Below are positions 23,374-34,400 of a DNA stretch of 64,000 nt, piece by piece. The notes beneath the pieces were generated by a model, which worked only from the letters and a program-made list of their open reading frames with translations, was not told where the DNA came from and searched no databases. The position numbers and the translations under genes are program-made. Position 1 is the first letter of the stretch; each line of letters opens with the position of its first letter. Source of the stretch: Calonectria ilicicola (Eukaryota; Ascomycota; Sordariomycetes; Hypocreales; Nectriaceae). The DNA lies in the NCBI GenBank assembly GCA_020809705.1, contig CP085829.1:2418001-2482000 (forward strand). The letters are read 5' to 3'.

Positions 23374-25543
23374 CTAGTGATTCAAATGACCCGTGAATTC
23401 GGTGTTTATGGCTTGGCCATCTACACCAATGTCTGATTCCTTTCTATAAGGATTCTTGCCCAGACTGACAAGACGCTCAATCTCCTTTTTACCCAAAGCA
23501 ACGAGGTCAAAGCATGGGGGCAAAATGGCATCCGTAATGAGATAGTCAACTTTCATATTGCGGGCCTTATCACGATATGCTTGCTGGTTGCGCGGGTGCT
23601 CGAATTTATCTCCGTCATTGCGCTCGATGGTGGACCAAGCCGCATGACGGTCTCGGATCAACTGGAGAAGAAGCAGACAGTCATGGTGGGACCATACGTG
23701 GCGCTGTCTGCTAGCTGGGGCAAACTGAGCCCGAGACTGCTGAGACAGAATCTGTTTTTTGGCAAGCTTAATCGTTTCAAAGTCGGCTTGAGAAGGCTGG
23801 GAAGGATTGGTTAGCTGAGATGGCTTGGGTGGAGGAGGCATAGAACTGGATATGGATGTGTTGCTGCCAGGGGGCGCTTGATGGGACTCTGACTCCACGA
23901 TTCGAGCCCGCTTAGGTTTCGGCATGGATGAGGAGATCGCGGCTCGTTTCCCCTTATCTACTGGACGATTGTCGGTTTGGAACACATCCTCATCATCTTC
24001 GTCGTCATCATCATCTTCTTCAGAATTATATTCAAAAGGTTGACGAATTCTTTTCCGGGCTGACCGAGGTGCTTCAAGTTGTTTCTCCTTAACGTTGGCA
24101 GGTGCTGGCGATTCCAACAACTGATCATTAGTGTGTTCCGTGTAATCCTGAGGCGCTCCTGGCGGAGGCATGATTTGTTGTTGATTTGACGGGGGGATCA
24201 ATGGATTGTTCTGATCCTTACTATTGACATATTGGACAGATAATTGGTTGACAAATAGACTAGGCCTATGAGAGAGCTTGGCGTTAGTATTTCCTTCGAG
24301 GATATTCGTGGTTATACACTTACTCAATCTCGTCTAGTACAGCTCGAACAATCGGTTGAGATTCTGAGGCACCATCGACCTGGCTGTCTTCGATATCACC
24401 TCCAGGTTGAGAGGGTTCATTGGGCTTTGGTGCTTGATCCGCTCGTTCCTGACTTTCCGACTCCCCAAGCATGGCGTACATGTCTGTAAGCCAAACCCTC
24501 AACTGAGCCAGCAAATGCTCTAATGGGAACATTTGCTTCAATTGGCTGATCCAATCCGTCTTTTTGTTCTTCGTGATCGTCGACAAAATGTTTGTAATTC
24601 TCAACGCAACCAGCTCCTCAAGGCGCACTTTTGGAGCTGCTCCAAGACCCTTGAAAGGTCCAGCACTAAAACGTTGGGCATAATCCCGATCTTCTGCGGG
24701 CTCACAGAACACGGAGGCGATGAGCGCATATACATCGGACTTTCCATCGACGTGATTTAAGGCCTCAATCAGGAACCAAGTGCGAATATCAAGAAGTAGT
24801 TCATGGTCCTGGAATGTGTCCTCAGACACAATGAAGAGTGAAGGAAAATATGTGTTGAACTTTTCGAGTATAGCCAGCAGGTCCAATTTCTTGCCCGCCA
24901 CAAGAGACAATATCACTTGTAGGGCTGTGGCAATGTTTGCACGAACCATGACCTCAACGGCTTCACCGAATTTTTCGTCGTCCCAAATTTCTGCGCCTTG
25001 CGCCCAATCAATCAAGGGTGATGTGTGGTCTTCTTCAAAGCTTTGCCGGAAGCTCGAAAACGCATCCAATTTGATTTGAAGAAGGCGACGGAGGACTGGA
25101 TCTTCGAGGTTTGCGTGTTCGAGCCGTTGCATCAACTCGTCCGTGGCATGTGAAAGATCAGGAAGGGTGAGCTCCATGATTTTACGCCTGGTCACTTCTT
25201 CCTGGTGGTAGTCCTCTGGAGTGGTCGACAACTCTCTTTCTTCCTCGGCTAACAGCGATTCATCGTCTCGCGGTGGCACTGTCCTCATGCTGGCGACGCT
25301 GGCTGCGTCGTCACGAGAGGGAGCTCCGCGACGAGCAATAGCAGCCATCGCGGGTCCCATAGGCTTTGAGCCTTCGGAAGCTGGACGTAGGCCTTGCCGT
25401 CGGCCAGCTTCCTGCGGCGTGAAGGCCGGGTTAGAAATGGCCGGCTGAGGAGAAGGACGAGCACCACCCCGTGCTGGGGGAGGATGCGGCGCTGAAGCCG
25501 GAGGATCCATGCGCCTTCTCCTGTTCATGTTCCTGGTCTCCAT
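23374..25543 (-). CDS. Myb/telobox-like protein with N-terminal helical domain, putative Taz1/TRF-type telomere-binding factor
   Basis: Exons are 24324-25543 and 23374-24265 on the minus strand. The 58-nt intron has donor GTAAGT, branch CTAAC and acceptor CATAG; the product is 703 aa. Residues 1-105 are disordered and Pro/Arg-rich. Residues about 107-360 are predicted mostly helical (for example LTLPDLSHATDELMQRLEHA) and could be a TRFH-like dimerisation domain. A disordered linker follows with an acidic run (EEDDDDDEDDED) and basic KR clusters that suit nuclear import. A single C-terminal Myb/SANT domain lies at about 596-649: Trp residues at VWSHHD and AAWSTIE, and a third helix QQAYRDKARNMK that lines up with the telobox consensus VDLKDKWRN. 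One C-terminal Myb plus a helical domain is the TRF/Taz1 architecture. Telomere binding is inference; a general Myb regulator is the alternative. Confidence 0.72.
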
Positions 25544-25683
25544 CGCGGTTGCGGAAGCAACTTGGGATGGTTGAGAGCAAAGGGCGATGGCGGATGCTGA
25601 CGAGGCGGCAATGTTGGCAAGATGTTGACAATGGTTGCTTTTGTTTTGGAGAGTCGCGTTCTGCTTGTCACCTCTACGATGCT

Positions 25684-25702
25684 GACCCTGACCCTAACCC
25701 TA
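25684..25702 (-). promoter_or_regulatory. Degenerate telomere-repeat tract upstream of the Taz1/TRF-like gene
   Basis: The + strand reads GACCCTGACCCTAACCCTA, equal to TAGGGTTAGGGTCAGGGTC on the strand of the gene it precedes. It lies about 140 bp upstream of the ATG at 25543. The filamentous-ascomycete telomere repeat is TTAGGG, so this is about three repeat-like units, one of them exact. It could bind a telobox protein, possibly the gene's own product; that is inference. Confidence 0.55.
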
Positions 25703-25966
25703 CAATTGGCCCGTGCGCCCAGCTAATGTTGCAGGAACTTGCCCCGCTTATTGCACGATGCTTTTAATTGGCTGCCTGGCTGAGGAAGAACCCCACCGCC
25801 CCGATCAGGTTGCGGAGGCTTGTTGGCCTCATGTTGGTGTGATGGAGGGTCACTTTCGGAGAGATTTGGCAAGAAAGTTATCCCATAGCTTGGTTTCTAA
25901 AATAGTATAGCAGATTTCAGGACCCTGATCGGCAGTTGAAGGAGATTCACTGCCTCTGTATTGACT

Positions 25967-26604
25967 TTACGCCTTCTTCTTCCTTGCGGATACCGCGTCC
26001 AAGTGATCTGGGCCAAACAACCCCAAGAAGTAAGCCGACCGCGTCATGAACAAAAGTAACTGTTGTTTATTTTCACGCGTTAGATCAGCCCAGACTGTGA
26101 TTTATTCTTTACGAGGGGGGGGGGGAGATGAGGTCTGCTTACAGTCACAGCGATGTTCCCCCAAGCCATGGCGTTCCATTTTCCCACAGGGTTCATCAAT
26201 ACGTCCCTGTCAAGGCCATAACCGCTAATAACGACATGGCCAATGTCGGCAAGCCCCAGAGCAACCAGGTAGGCTCTGACAACTTTAATCTCAGAAGTAG
26301 TGTTGAGCACGGCGAGGCCAATCATGGCAAGCAAGAGATATAGGTTCCCCAATTGCAAGGCCAGAATCACGCCGTTGTCAGGAACCGCTGGAGCGGTGTT
26401 GGGAATTTGCTCGGCAACAAACCAGGCGGGGTCAGCCACGGCACCCAGAAAACCAGCAACCCTGATGCAATGCACGTCAATCCAGTTACTATGCTCGGCC
26501 CGCTACCGAATAGAAGGTTGGGGTGTGTGGCAGTTTACGTACAGTGAGATTGGTTCGAAAATGGTAAAGACGACCCGCGGGAAGGCCGGGAGCGAGGACG
26601 CCAT
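25967..26604 (-). CDS. DUF7704-type small membrane protein
   Basis: I join complement(25967..26059, 26143..26461, 26543..26604). The first intron (26462-26542) has donor GTACGT and acceptor CATCAG; the second (26060-26142) has donor GTAAGC and acceptor CAACAG. The product is 157 aa. It starts MASSLPAFPRVVFTIFEPIS, the typical beginning of this fungal family, and has about four hydrophobic segments, including LVAGFLGAVADPAWFVAEQ, NLYLLLAMIGLAVL and the C-terminal LLLFMTRSAYFLGLFG. It ends with a basic tail (ARKKKA). A simple ORF call finds only the middle exon; the first and third exons were found by frame and splice sites. The function of the family is unknown to me. It sits between two Myb genes, head-to-head with the + strand one. 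Confidence 0.85.
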
Positions 26605-27669
26605 GGTGGGTGGAATTGAGACGGGGCGGCGTGGGATGGCAATGTCGTGTCAGTGGTGAGAGTCAACGGGTTGGGGTTCCGCGAGACGAGGAATCAGACA
26701 ACTCTCCGACAGCCAAACGTCACTCAATGATGGATGTCTTCCCCGAAGCTCGGATGTAGCTGTGTGGCCAAGTTTGCCGAGCCCGGGTGCTCGGGGGGTG
26801 GGATAAAAGTAAACCCACCAGCAGAAGCAGCCAAGGTGTGATGTGATGGGGCCAGTACAAAGCCAAGACAAACACTGGACTGGCACCGGCACTGGCACTG
26901 GCAAAGACGAGGCAGGACGAGACAGGACGCAGCCAAGAGCCAAGAACCCAGAGAGAGCAATGCCATGTCGCATCCACGGAGAAAGCCCGGCGGGTGGGAC
27001 CGGGAAGTGCCGGTAGCATTGTCCAGTCTGGTGGTGTCCTATTTCTACTATCTCGCACGCCCTTCTCGCTCACACATACTACTGCTTGCTACCTGTGCAT
27101 ACCTGGAGCCTGTGGTGGCCCCGGGCACAAGGAGCCCATCCCCATCCCAACCAGGCCAACAAGCACAAAGCGCCTCGGCCGCTTCTGGCCGTTAGCGCCG
27201 ACCACGGCAGAGGGCCCCTGTAGCGAGGGCTCGCAGCACTGGCTCGGGTAAGGGTACGGACGGTAGCGGAACGAGGGGGCGACGGATAGCGCATGGCCCA
27301 TGGCAGCCCATGGCAGCGGCCGCAAGCTGCCACTCACTCTCTTCACCTCACCACCCAGTATGGATGTGGATGTGGATGTGGCGATTTCACGTGCTGCCAG
27401 CCCAGAGACAGCCAGGTGAGACCACCGGCGTTAACCAGAGCACCCCGACCTCTATTTTGTGATTCCCTATTCCAAGGCCAGCATGGGTTGGTGATCGATC
27501 TTGTCTCTCTTTTTTCGTCTGAATTCTCCCATTCTCCGTCTCTTTTCCTCCCCTCTCTTCCCCTCTGTCTCTGCTTCTGCTCACCCATCGCCCCAAGCCT
27601 GCTCTGCCGCCGCACCTCGCCTCTCTCCCACTTATACCCAATGCGCCACCCCAATCCCGCGAGCCCACG
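26605..27669. promoter_or_regulatory. Shared divergent promoter region, 1.07 kb
   Basis: This lies between the minus-strand DUF7704 gene and the plus-strand double-Myb gene. It contains short simple repeats: GGCACT-type units near 26880 and a GGATGT x3 run at about 27362-27381. A pyrimidine-rich leader (about 27480-27660) precedes the Myb start codon. A G-rich GGGTAAGGGTACGG motif lies near 27246. No gene-like frame is convincing. Confidence 0.5.
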
Positions 27670-29349
27670 ATGGCCACGATCGAGCCACGCTTGATTCACC
27701 TGCTCAACGACTCGTCGACGCCGCAACTCCCGCATACCGATCTGCCTCCCCTCCATTCTCTGCCCCTCCCAAAGTCGTCGGATCAGCCTTTGCCCCCGCT
27801 TGAACCGGACGCGAACCACCGGAGCGACAGATCCAACCTAGACGCCCAGCCGATTTCTAATCCGGTCGCTTCGCTCTACATCGCCGGCGACGACGCCTCT
27901 CCCGAGCACCGCAAAGACACAGCACGATCCGATGGGAAATTTATAGGCACAGCAGCCGCATTTCCGCTGCGCTTGCTGCTAGGGGAGACTGAATCAACCG
28001 AATCATCCCACTCGCTAAACAAGATTCTCGACGATGGGCCCGATACCTTCGACGATGCTTCCAACAAAAAACGCCATCGCGGCCTCCACGTCAAAGATGA
28101 CTTTGTGCAGCTCCCACAGCCTGTCAAGAAACAAAAGGCCGCTCAGACGGCCCCCGTCATGCCGCCTATCATCAATGGCCTGCACGAACCGCCGCCGCAT
28201 GCCGCCTTATTCCCGCCCATTTCCTCAGACTCTTTCGATGGGAAGGAAGGAACTCAGATGAAGCTTCTTCATGAAATCCAGCAGACATCTCCGGAGGCTG
28301 ACAAGGGCGCCAACAAGGCAAGAAAACGCGCGACGAAACCTCGGCGGAAGTGGTCCGAAGCCGAAACTAACCATCTTTTACTGGGCGTCAATCGGCATGG
28401 TGTCGGAAAATGGACCAGCATCTTGGAGGATCCTGATTTCGAATTCAACGATCGCACAGCTGGCGATTTAAAAGACAGATTCAGAACCTGCTGCCCCGAT
28501 GAACTACGTAGATCTAGCAAGTCATCAGTTGACTCGCCATCAAGCGCATCGCAAGAACCAAAAAAGGCCAAGGGTGACAATCATCTAGACAAGATATTAA
28601 TAGATACCGAGGCCCCATCTGCAAAGGCAACAACAACGCCTCCAAAGGATACTGAGGCCTACCCCAGACAGAAGAGGAGCAGGGCACATCGCAAAAATAT
28701 GGAAGATCTCGTCAAAATCGGTATACATGGCCCATTCAAGAAATCTCATCGACGCGAACGACGGCCCTTTACAGAACAAGATGATCGCGAAATTCTAGAC
28801 GGCCTCAACCAACATGGCCCGGCATGGACCAAGATTCAGCGCGATCCACGCTTTCATCTCAGCAGCAGACAGCCCACCGATTTGAGAGACCGGGTACGCA
28901 ACAAGTACCCGAATATTTACCACAGGATAGAAAAGGGGACATTCCAGGCCAAGGATGGTACTCGCAACAACGATATCATGGAGCCGTCCATCAACATGTC
29001 CATCGATAACTCACTCCAGCCGTCCAAGTCAACCCTGGAGCCGCAAATGAACCCAGCAGCGCCGAGGGACGAGTTGCCTCGTTGGCCGCTCCAACGAATT
29101 GATACACTCGAAAATTCGCATCCCAACCAGGGATTCGAGTTTGGAGAGTCAGCAACGCCTCAGTTCGTAGGTGGTGAGATGGACATCTCAAGACTGTTAC
29201 TTGATGACGGGAAGCATTCGCAAGGGAATACACGAGCCATGCCATTAGATTCCATGACAACCACTTGCTCCTCTGGGATGGCTGCACCAGAGTTACGTCG
29301 GGATGGCCTCGACAACATGGCCGAGAGGTCGCAACGCAACGCAAGATAG
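27670..29349 (+). CDS. Double-Myb telobox protein, Teb1/Tay1-like
   Basis: One uninterrupted frame of 559 codons. It has two separate Myb/SANT domains. The first (about 225-278) is RRKWSEAETNHLLLGVNRHG continuing to the recognition helix DLKDRFRTC, a clear match to the telobox signature VDLKDKWRT. The second (about 364-415) begins RRPFTEQDDREILDGLNQHG and has DLRDRVRNKYP in the same place. The rest is disordered, with KR-rich stretches (for example KARKRATKPRRK) suiting nuclear location. Two telobox-type Mybs are the architecture of Schizosaccharomyces pombe Teb1 and Yarrowia lipolytica Tay1, which bind TTAGGG-like repeats; Teb1 also acts at gene promoters. The start ATG at 27670 follows a pyrimidine-rich leader. 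Family placement is good; the actual target (telomere, promoter or both) is inferred. Confidence 0.82.
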   Translation: MATIEPRLIHLLNDSSTPQLPHTDLPPLHSLPLPKSSDQPLPPLEPDANHRSDRSNLDAQPISNPVASLYIAGDDASPEHRKDTARSDGKFIGTAAAFPLRLLLGETESTESSHSLNKILDDGPDTFDDASNKKRHRGLHVKDDFVQLPQPVKKQKAAQTAPVMPPIINGLHEPPPHAALFPPISSDSFDGKEGTQMKLLHEIQQTSPEADKGANKARKRATKPRRKWSEAETNHLLLGVNRHGVGKWTSILEDPDFEFNDRTAGDLKDRFRTCCPDELRRSSKSSVDSPSSASQEPKKAKGDNHLDKILIDTEAPSAKATTTPPKDTEAYPRQKRSRAHRKNMEDLVKIGIHGPFKKSHRRERRPFTEQDDREILDGLNQHGPAWTKIQRDPRFHLSSRQPTDLRDRVRNKYPNIYHRIEKGTFQAKDGTRNNDIMEPSINMSIDNSLQPSKSTLEPQMNPAAPRDELPRWPLQRIDTLENSHPNQGFEFGESATPQFVGGEMDISRLLLDDGKHSQGNTRAMPLDSMTTTCSSGMAAPELRRDGLDNMAERSQRNAR

Positions 29350-30334
29350 CCGGCTATCATAAGTGTTTTCAAAGCAGTTTCAGCTGCATTGTGTGTGGGT
29401 TAACGGGCGTCCCATTTCGGGACAGGAGTTGGGAAATTTGGGATTGTATACGGGAAACCATTGGGCGCATGTAGATTAGGAACACCACAGCATGGCAGCA
29501 CACGCTGATTGTCGGTCATTCATTTTGGGAGATTAAATATACGGGCGCTAAGTGGCTGGAAGGTAACACAGGGTGCCTCCGCAGGCAAAAACGGGACTGG
29601 GTTTTGGTAGACATTCATGAGCAGCAATGAGCGGGACGATGGGAAGAAAGGTTAGTTTGTTTAGAACTGGAGAGTATCACAGGATCCCACCTCTAAGAAG
29701 ACTACTTAGTACTTCTGACCTTTTTTTTTTTAAGACCGATATTGATTGTATAACGCCGATGACAATCTGGACCAGTAATAATCTGCTGGAGACCTTATCC
29801 TGTGCCTGTCGTTCAAGGACTCCGCTCAATCTCCAATTTAACGGGCATGCTTTCAAACCAGTAGATTTTCGAGGACTCGCGCTAAAATAATGGGAATCTG
29901 GGGTTGTGCATTGGGCTAGAGAGTGGTTGGATATATGACAACACGGCGCAAATTCGTCTTCCAACACGACAGGAAGGAAAAGAAAAATCATCGCCAAATA
30001 GAATAAATAAACAATAATGTTTGAGAGGTATACTGCCTGCATTTATACTTAGTTTCATTATTCTTTTCTATATCAGACTTTTCTTGATGGATATTCTCGA
30101 AATAGTTCATTCTTCTTTAAGCAGAAGCTCTCTCTACGGGTCGCCGTTTCCTAGGCTGAGTCAGCAACTTGATTTTTCTCACGTGACCCACAAAAATCGC
30201 CAAGCGTAGGGCACGAAGCCCGCCCGCCCGCTCGCCCATCACGAAAAAAAAAAAGTGCGGCCATCACTTTGCACTTCGTCCCTTGTCCACCAGTCCATCT
30301 TCCATCACCGCCGACAACACAGCCATCCGACACC
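29350..30334. other. Intergenic region and eS4 promoter, 1 kb
   Basis: This holds the 3' UTR of the double-Myb gene and the promoter of the ribosomal protein gene. Only short chance frames are present. A TGAGTCA motif is listed separately. No RNA gene was recognised. Confidence 0.55.
30157..30163. promoter_or_regulatory. TGAGTCA motif (Gcn4/CPC1-type site) upstream of eS4
   Basis: A perfect TGAGTCA lies about 175 bp before the eS4 start codon. It matches the consensus of bZIP factors of the Gcn4/CPC1 class. A 7-bp match can be chance, so confidence is low. Confidence 0.3.
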
Positions 30335-31407
30335 ATGGCCCGCGGAATGTGAGTAAAAGCCCAACACCACCAGAGACTCTGCGATCACCTACATTGCGAA
30401 TTGCGCACATCGCCGTGTCGAATTCTCTCTTGGCCTCGCCGTCGTCGCTGGCATCAGAAAAATCACAACTTGAAGAATTGGGATATTCTAACAATGCCAC
30501 AGCAAGAAGCACCAGAAGCGCCTTAGTGCCCCCTCGCACTGGCTGCTCGACAAGCTCTCCGGCACCTACGCCCCCAAGCCCTCTGCCGGTCCTCACAAGC
30601 TCCGAGAATGCATGCCTCTGATCGTCTTCCTCCGAAACCGCCTCAAGTATGCTCTCAACTACCGTGAGACCAAGGCCATCCTGATGCAGCGCCTCATCAA
30701 GGTCGATGGCAAGGTCCGCACCGACCAGACCTACCCCTCCGGCTTCATGGACGTCATCAGCGTCGAGAAGACCGGCGAGAACTTCCGTCTCGTCTACGAC
30801 ACCAAGGGTCGCTTCACCGTCCACCGAATCCAGGCCGAGGAGGCCGAGTACAAGCTGGGCAAGGTCAAGCGTGTTCAGCTTGGACGTGGTGGAATCCCAT
30901 TCTTGGTCACGCACGATGCGAGAACGTGAGTTCTGTCAGACATCATTCAGCCGTTGGATCAAGCTTTGGTCGATTCGATTCACCCCCGATTGTGGAAAAA
31001 GCTTTTTTTGACGGTTGTATGTAGCCCCCTTCCTACTCTGGTGCTAACGTTTGTTTCTTCTTAGCATCCGCTACCCTGACCCTCTGATCAAGGTCAACGA
31101 CACTGTCAAGATCGACATTGCCACTGGCAAGATCACTGACTTTGTCAAGTTCGACACTGGTGCCGTCGCCATGGTCACTGGTGGCCGTAACATGGGTCGT
31201 GTCGGTGTCATCACCCACCGTGAGCGCCACGATGGTGGCTTCAACATCGTCCACATCAAGGACGCCATTGACAACACTTTCGCTACCCGTGAGAGCAACG
31301 TTTTCGTCATTGGCCAGGAAAAGCCCTGGATCTCCCTGCCCAAGGGCAAGGGTGTCAAGCTCACCATCGCTGAGGAGCGTGACCGCCGCCGCGCTCTTAA
31401 CCACTAA
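30335..31407 (+). CDS. RPS4: 40S ribosomal protein eS4
   Basis: A structural protein of the small ribosomal subunit. Exons are 30335-30348, 30503-30925 and 31065-31407. Exon 1 is only 14 nt (ATG plus three codons and two bases). Intron 1 (154 nt) has donor GTGAGT and branch TTCTAAC; intron 2 (139 nt) has donor GTGAGT and acceptor TTCTTAG. The product is 259 aa and begins [20 protein letters not shown], typical of eS4. It continues through the S4 RNA-binding segment ([20 protein letters not shown]), the central domain and the KOW-like C-terminal part ([20 protein letters not shown]), ending [15 protein letters not shown]. Length agrees with fungal eS4. Codon use is strongly biased to C-ending codons, as expected for high expression. 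Confidence 0.97.
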
Positions 31408-34400
31408 ATGTGACTGGAATGGAAAAAGGCATGTGGACTGGAGTCTCGGATTTGACGTTTGCTTTTATGGCTTTAACTACCCTGGAGATAGCCAGCCCAT
31501 GGGGCTAACGATAAAAGATGAATTTGAGCCAAACGAACTGTCTATTCTGAGCCTGTTTTTTTATAGTAGCCCAACCGTAATTCCTGTGATACTTGTTTTG
31601 TAGATTTGCTGCATGGCATACTAGGTTTATGCTGTGCATGCTTTTTTTCCTTTCTTTCTTTTTTCGGTTAAAATTAGTGTAAAATCTGTATGTATGTCAT
31701 CCGGCCGGCCAACAAACACCAAGGGCTCAGCATCGTCCGCATCCGATACCGCCACGACTTGTCGAAGCTGGCTGGGTATGCCTCGGTGTTCTCTGCGGAG
31801 AGAGGAGTCGTATGATGTCGGCGTCCCCTCGACTACCGGAGTAGCTGAGAGATGCGGGTTGTATTTACCTCCCGGGCATCAAAAGCAGGTTTCGATGGAG
31901 ACATTGTCGTGGGGAACCATGCAGAATCTATGATACCTCAGCCCGGTTTTCCGTCCCCGTCCCCTTCCCCATTGTGTGCCCGGCTACCGCTTGTTGTTTC
32001 CCGCCCCAGTGCCGGCCAATCTGGTTCTATACGCGCAAGATCACGCAGGGTGTTGGCCGTGCCGGCATGGTGCATACTCTAGCACATTTCAAGAAGAAGA
32101 AAAGACGTCAATTGATGGATCCCCCCGGCCACCAGAGCTCCAACAGTTGTTGGGCGATTCCGAGAGGCAGGTGGAGTCGTGACATTCTGGGTCCCCGTGG
32201 GGGTACGGTCTCAGTGAGATTTGTAATGAGGAGGACCGGGATGGAGAAGCGAAGCTGGGTCTTTTGTTGCCGGGTTTTTATTTTGAGGAAGGTCGAAAGA
32301 ATGCTTAATTTTCTTTTCTCACCTAAGAAAAGGGCCGGGTTTGAAATTTGATAGTTAGTGGTGGTTTATCTGTTCTCTCAAAGGTTAATGGATCCCCAAC
32401 TCGCGCCATCGTTAGTGCGGCGGGTACTTACCCTGGACCCATTGAGCTTCTCCATCAAGCTGGCATAGGTACGTTTTGCGACTGCGAGAGAGAGGGACGA
32501 AATGCTACGTTGGACAGGGCACGTGGACGTGCTTGGGGCGGGGGTGTTTGCATTGGGAAAACCCGATGCTAGACGATGGCGAAGCAGAGAGACGGAATAC
32601 CAAAAAATATTACAGGAGGTGGTGGGACTGGCTACCGCTAAAATTGCAGCCGGATGACTGCATGTAAGTCGATGTGATGGTGGTGTGTGGGTAGTTCGTC
32701 TGCGTGCTCAGTGTGCGCCTTGACCTTGGACTACACAGCAGTGACATAGCGAGAAGGCGGCCTCGGTGTGTCGGTCAGCGTACTTGTTTCGCCCGAGAGT
32801 GCACAGCGACAGCGCAGGATCGGCCTACGCCCCTGGTTCCTACATGACCATTGATGTTCCTCTGGCGTACATGACGAAAAGCGGGAGGTGGGTTGTGTGG
32901 TTGTGTAAGGGATCCCACCCTCTTCGCTGAACGGGCTGCTGCATGCAACCGACTTGGGCAAAAGCCTCTTGCGCCTCTGAGCCCCTCTCCGGGGTCCAGG
33001 ATGGTCAGGAGGGGGGAGCCAAGCTGTTCTGGAGGCTTCGATTTGCACTTTTGGCAGCTGTCGAGCGTGAGGCATTTTGAAAAAAAAAGCAACCGGGAGA
33101 GCAGCAGATGCGAGGTACAATGCTAGGGAGAGAGTTGGCTTAGCTCTGTGGCGTGACACGGCTGCACCGAAGGATTAGGTTTCCTGAACGGTGAGAACTG
33201 AGACATTTGAAGAAGACGCGGAGCTAGCTTCAACATGCGTGTGAAACGATCGTGGCTCTCTGATGATTTTGCTGGAAGACAAGATGCGGTCTCGGCCTGG
33301 ATCACGGCTGCGGTGAACAATTGTTGTTAGTTTTTACACTTTTCACGACTCGTATTCAAATCAGTTTAATCAATCGCATCTGTACTTGGGTTCGAGTGGC
33401 CAAGCCCGAGTTTCAATGCAATGTCCGAAACCAAGAAAAAAAAAAGTCAGTTGACCTGGGGGGAAGACATAATTGCTGTCCAGTATGACTTGTTCTCCTC
33501 GACCCAATTGGGCAGCGTAAGTCTTGGATTTGGAAGGGGGAATGCAGTGTCGGGATATTTGGACGGTACACGACAGGGGGCCTTGTATATGGCGTATGAG
33601 TTGGGGCGCCAATGCCAGGTGATCTGAGGCTGAGAAGACGGCGGCTTGTTGGGTTTGGCCACTTGGGTCAGTCAACCCCACGCCCAAGGGGATAGAAGAG
33701 GACTTGATAAAAAATCAGCAAAGGGGAAAAAGGGGGCCCAGTACAGCGTATCCGTCGTCAAATAGACCCGCTCCCGGATATTCATGTCGTTTCGAGGCTG
33801 GAACAAGCAAAGTGGCCTACATTAGCTCGACTGGGGATCAACGGTGCTTGACCCGCCCCCAAGTTGGGCGCCTTCCAATCCCCCAAGTACCGTTTCTAAT
33901 CGGCGAGAATCACATCGACGGCCATTCGCTGAGGCCCGCCTCGGCATGAGTCTATTGTAACAGGCATGTGCTTTGGCACCGAGCCAAATGGCCTAGCTGC
34001 AGGGCGGGGGGAGTAAGACATTCCTGGTTCGTTGTGTGCGAGGCTGGCAATTCCTGACTAAAAGGATGATGCCGTCTGCGCCGGGTGAAGATCCGGGGCT
34101 GAGGCGCGGGTCGATAGCGGCCAAGCGTGAGCGTGAGTATGCGCGTGTATACGTCGTTGATGCATCTCTCACGTATGGTCGTGTGGTGATGTGCCGTAAA
34201 CAGAGCGAATGTACTGTATGTGCTCCCCTGGCTGCATATCCGCCCCGACAAATACCACCCTCGTGATGGTGAGGGTGTGCGCCATCCGGTTTCTGGGGCA
34301 CAGGATGGGGGGCAAATGTCGGATTTGTCGCCCCGAGCGCTTTCAACCCGGGTTCCCGCGAGACACTGATGGGTTGAATAGAAGAGGCACGATGTAAGAA

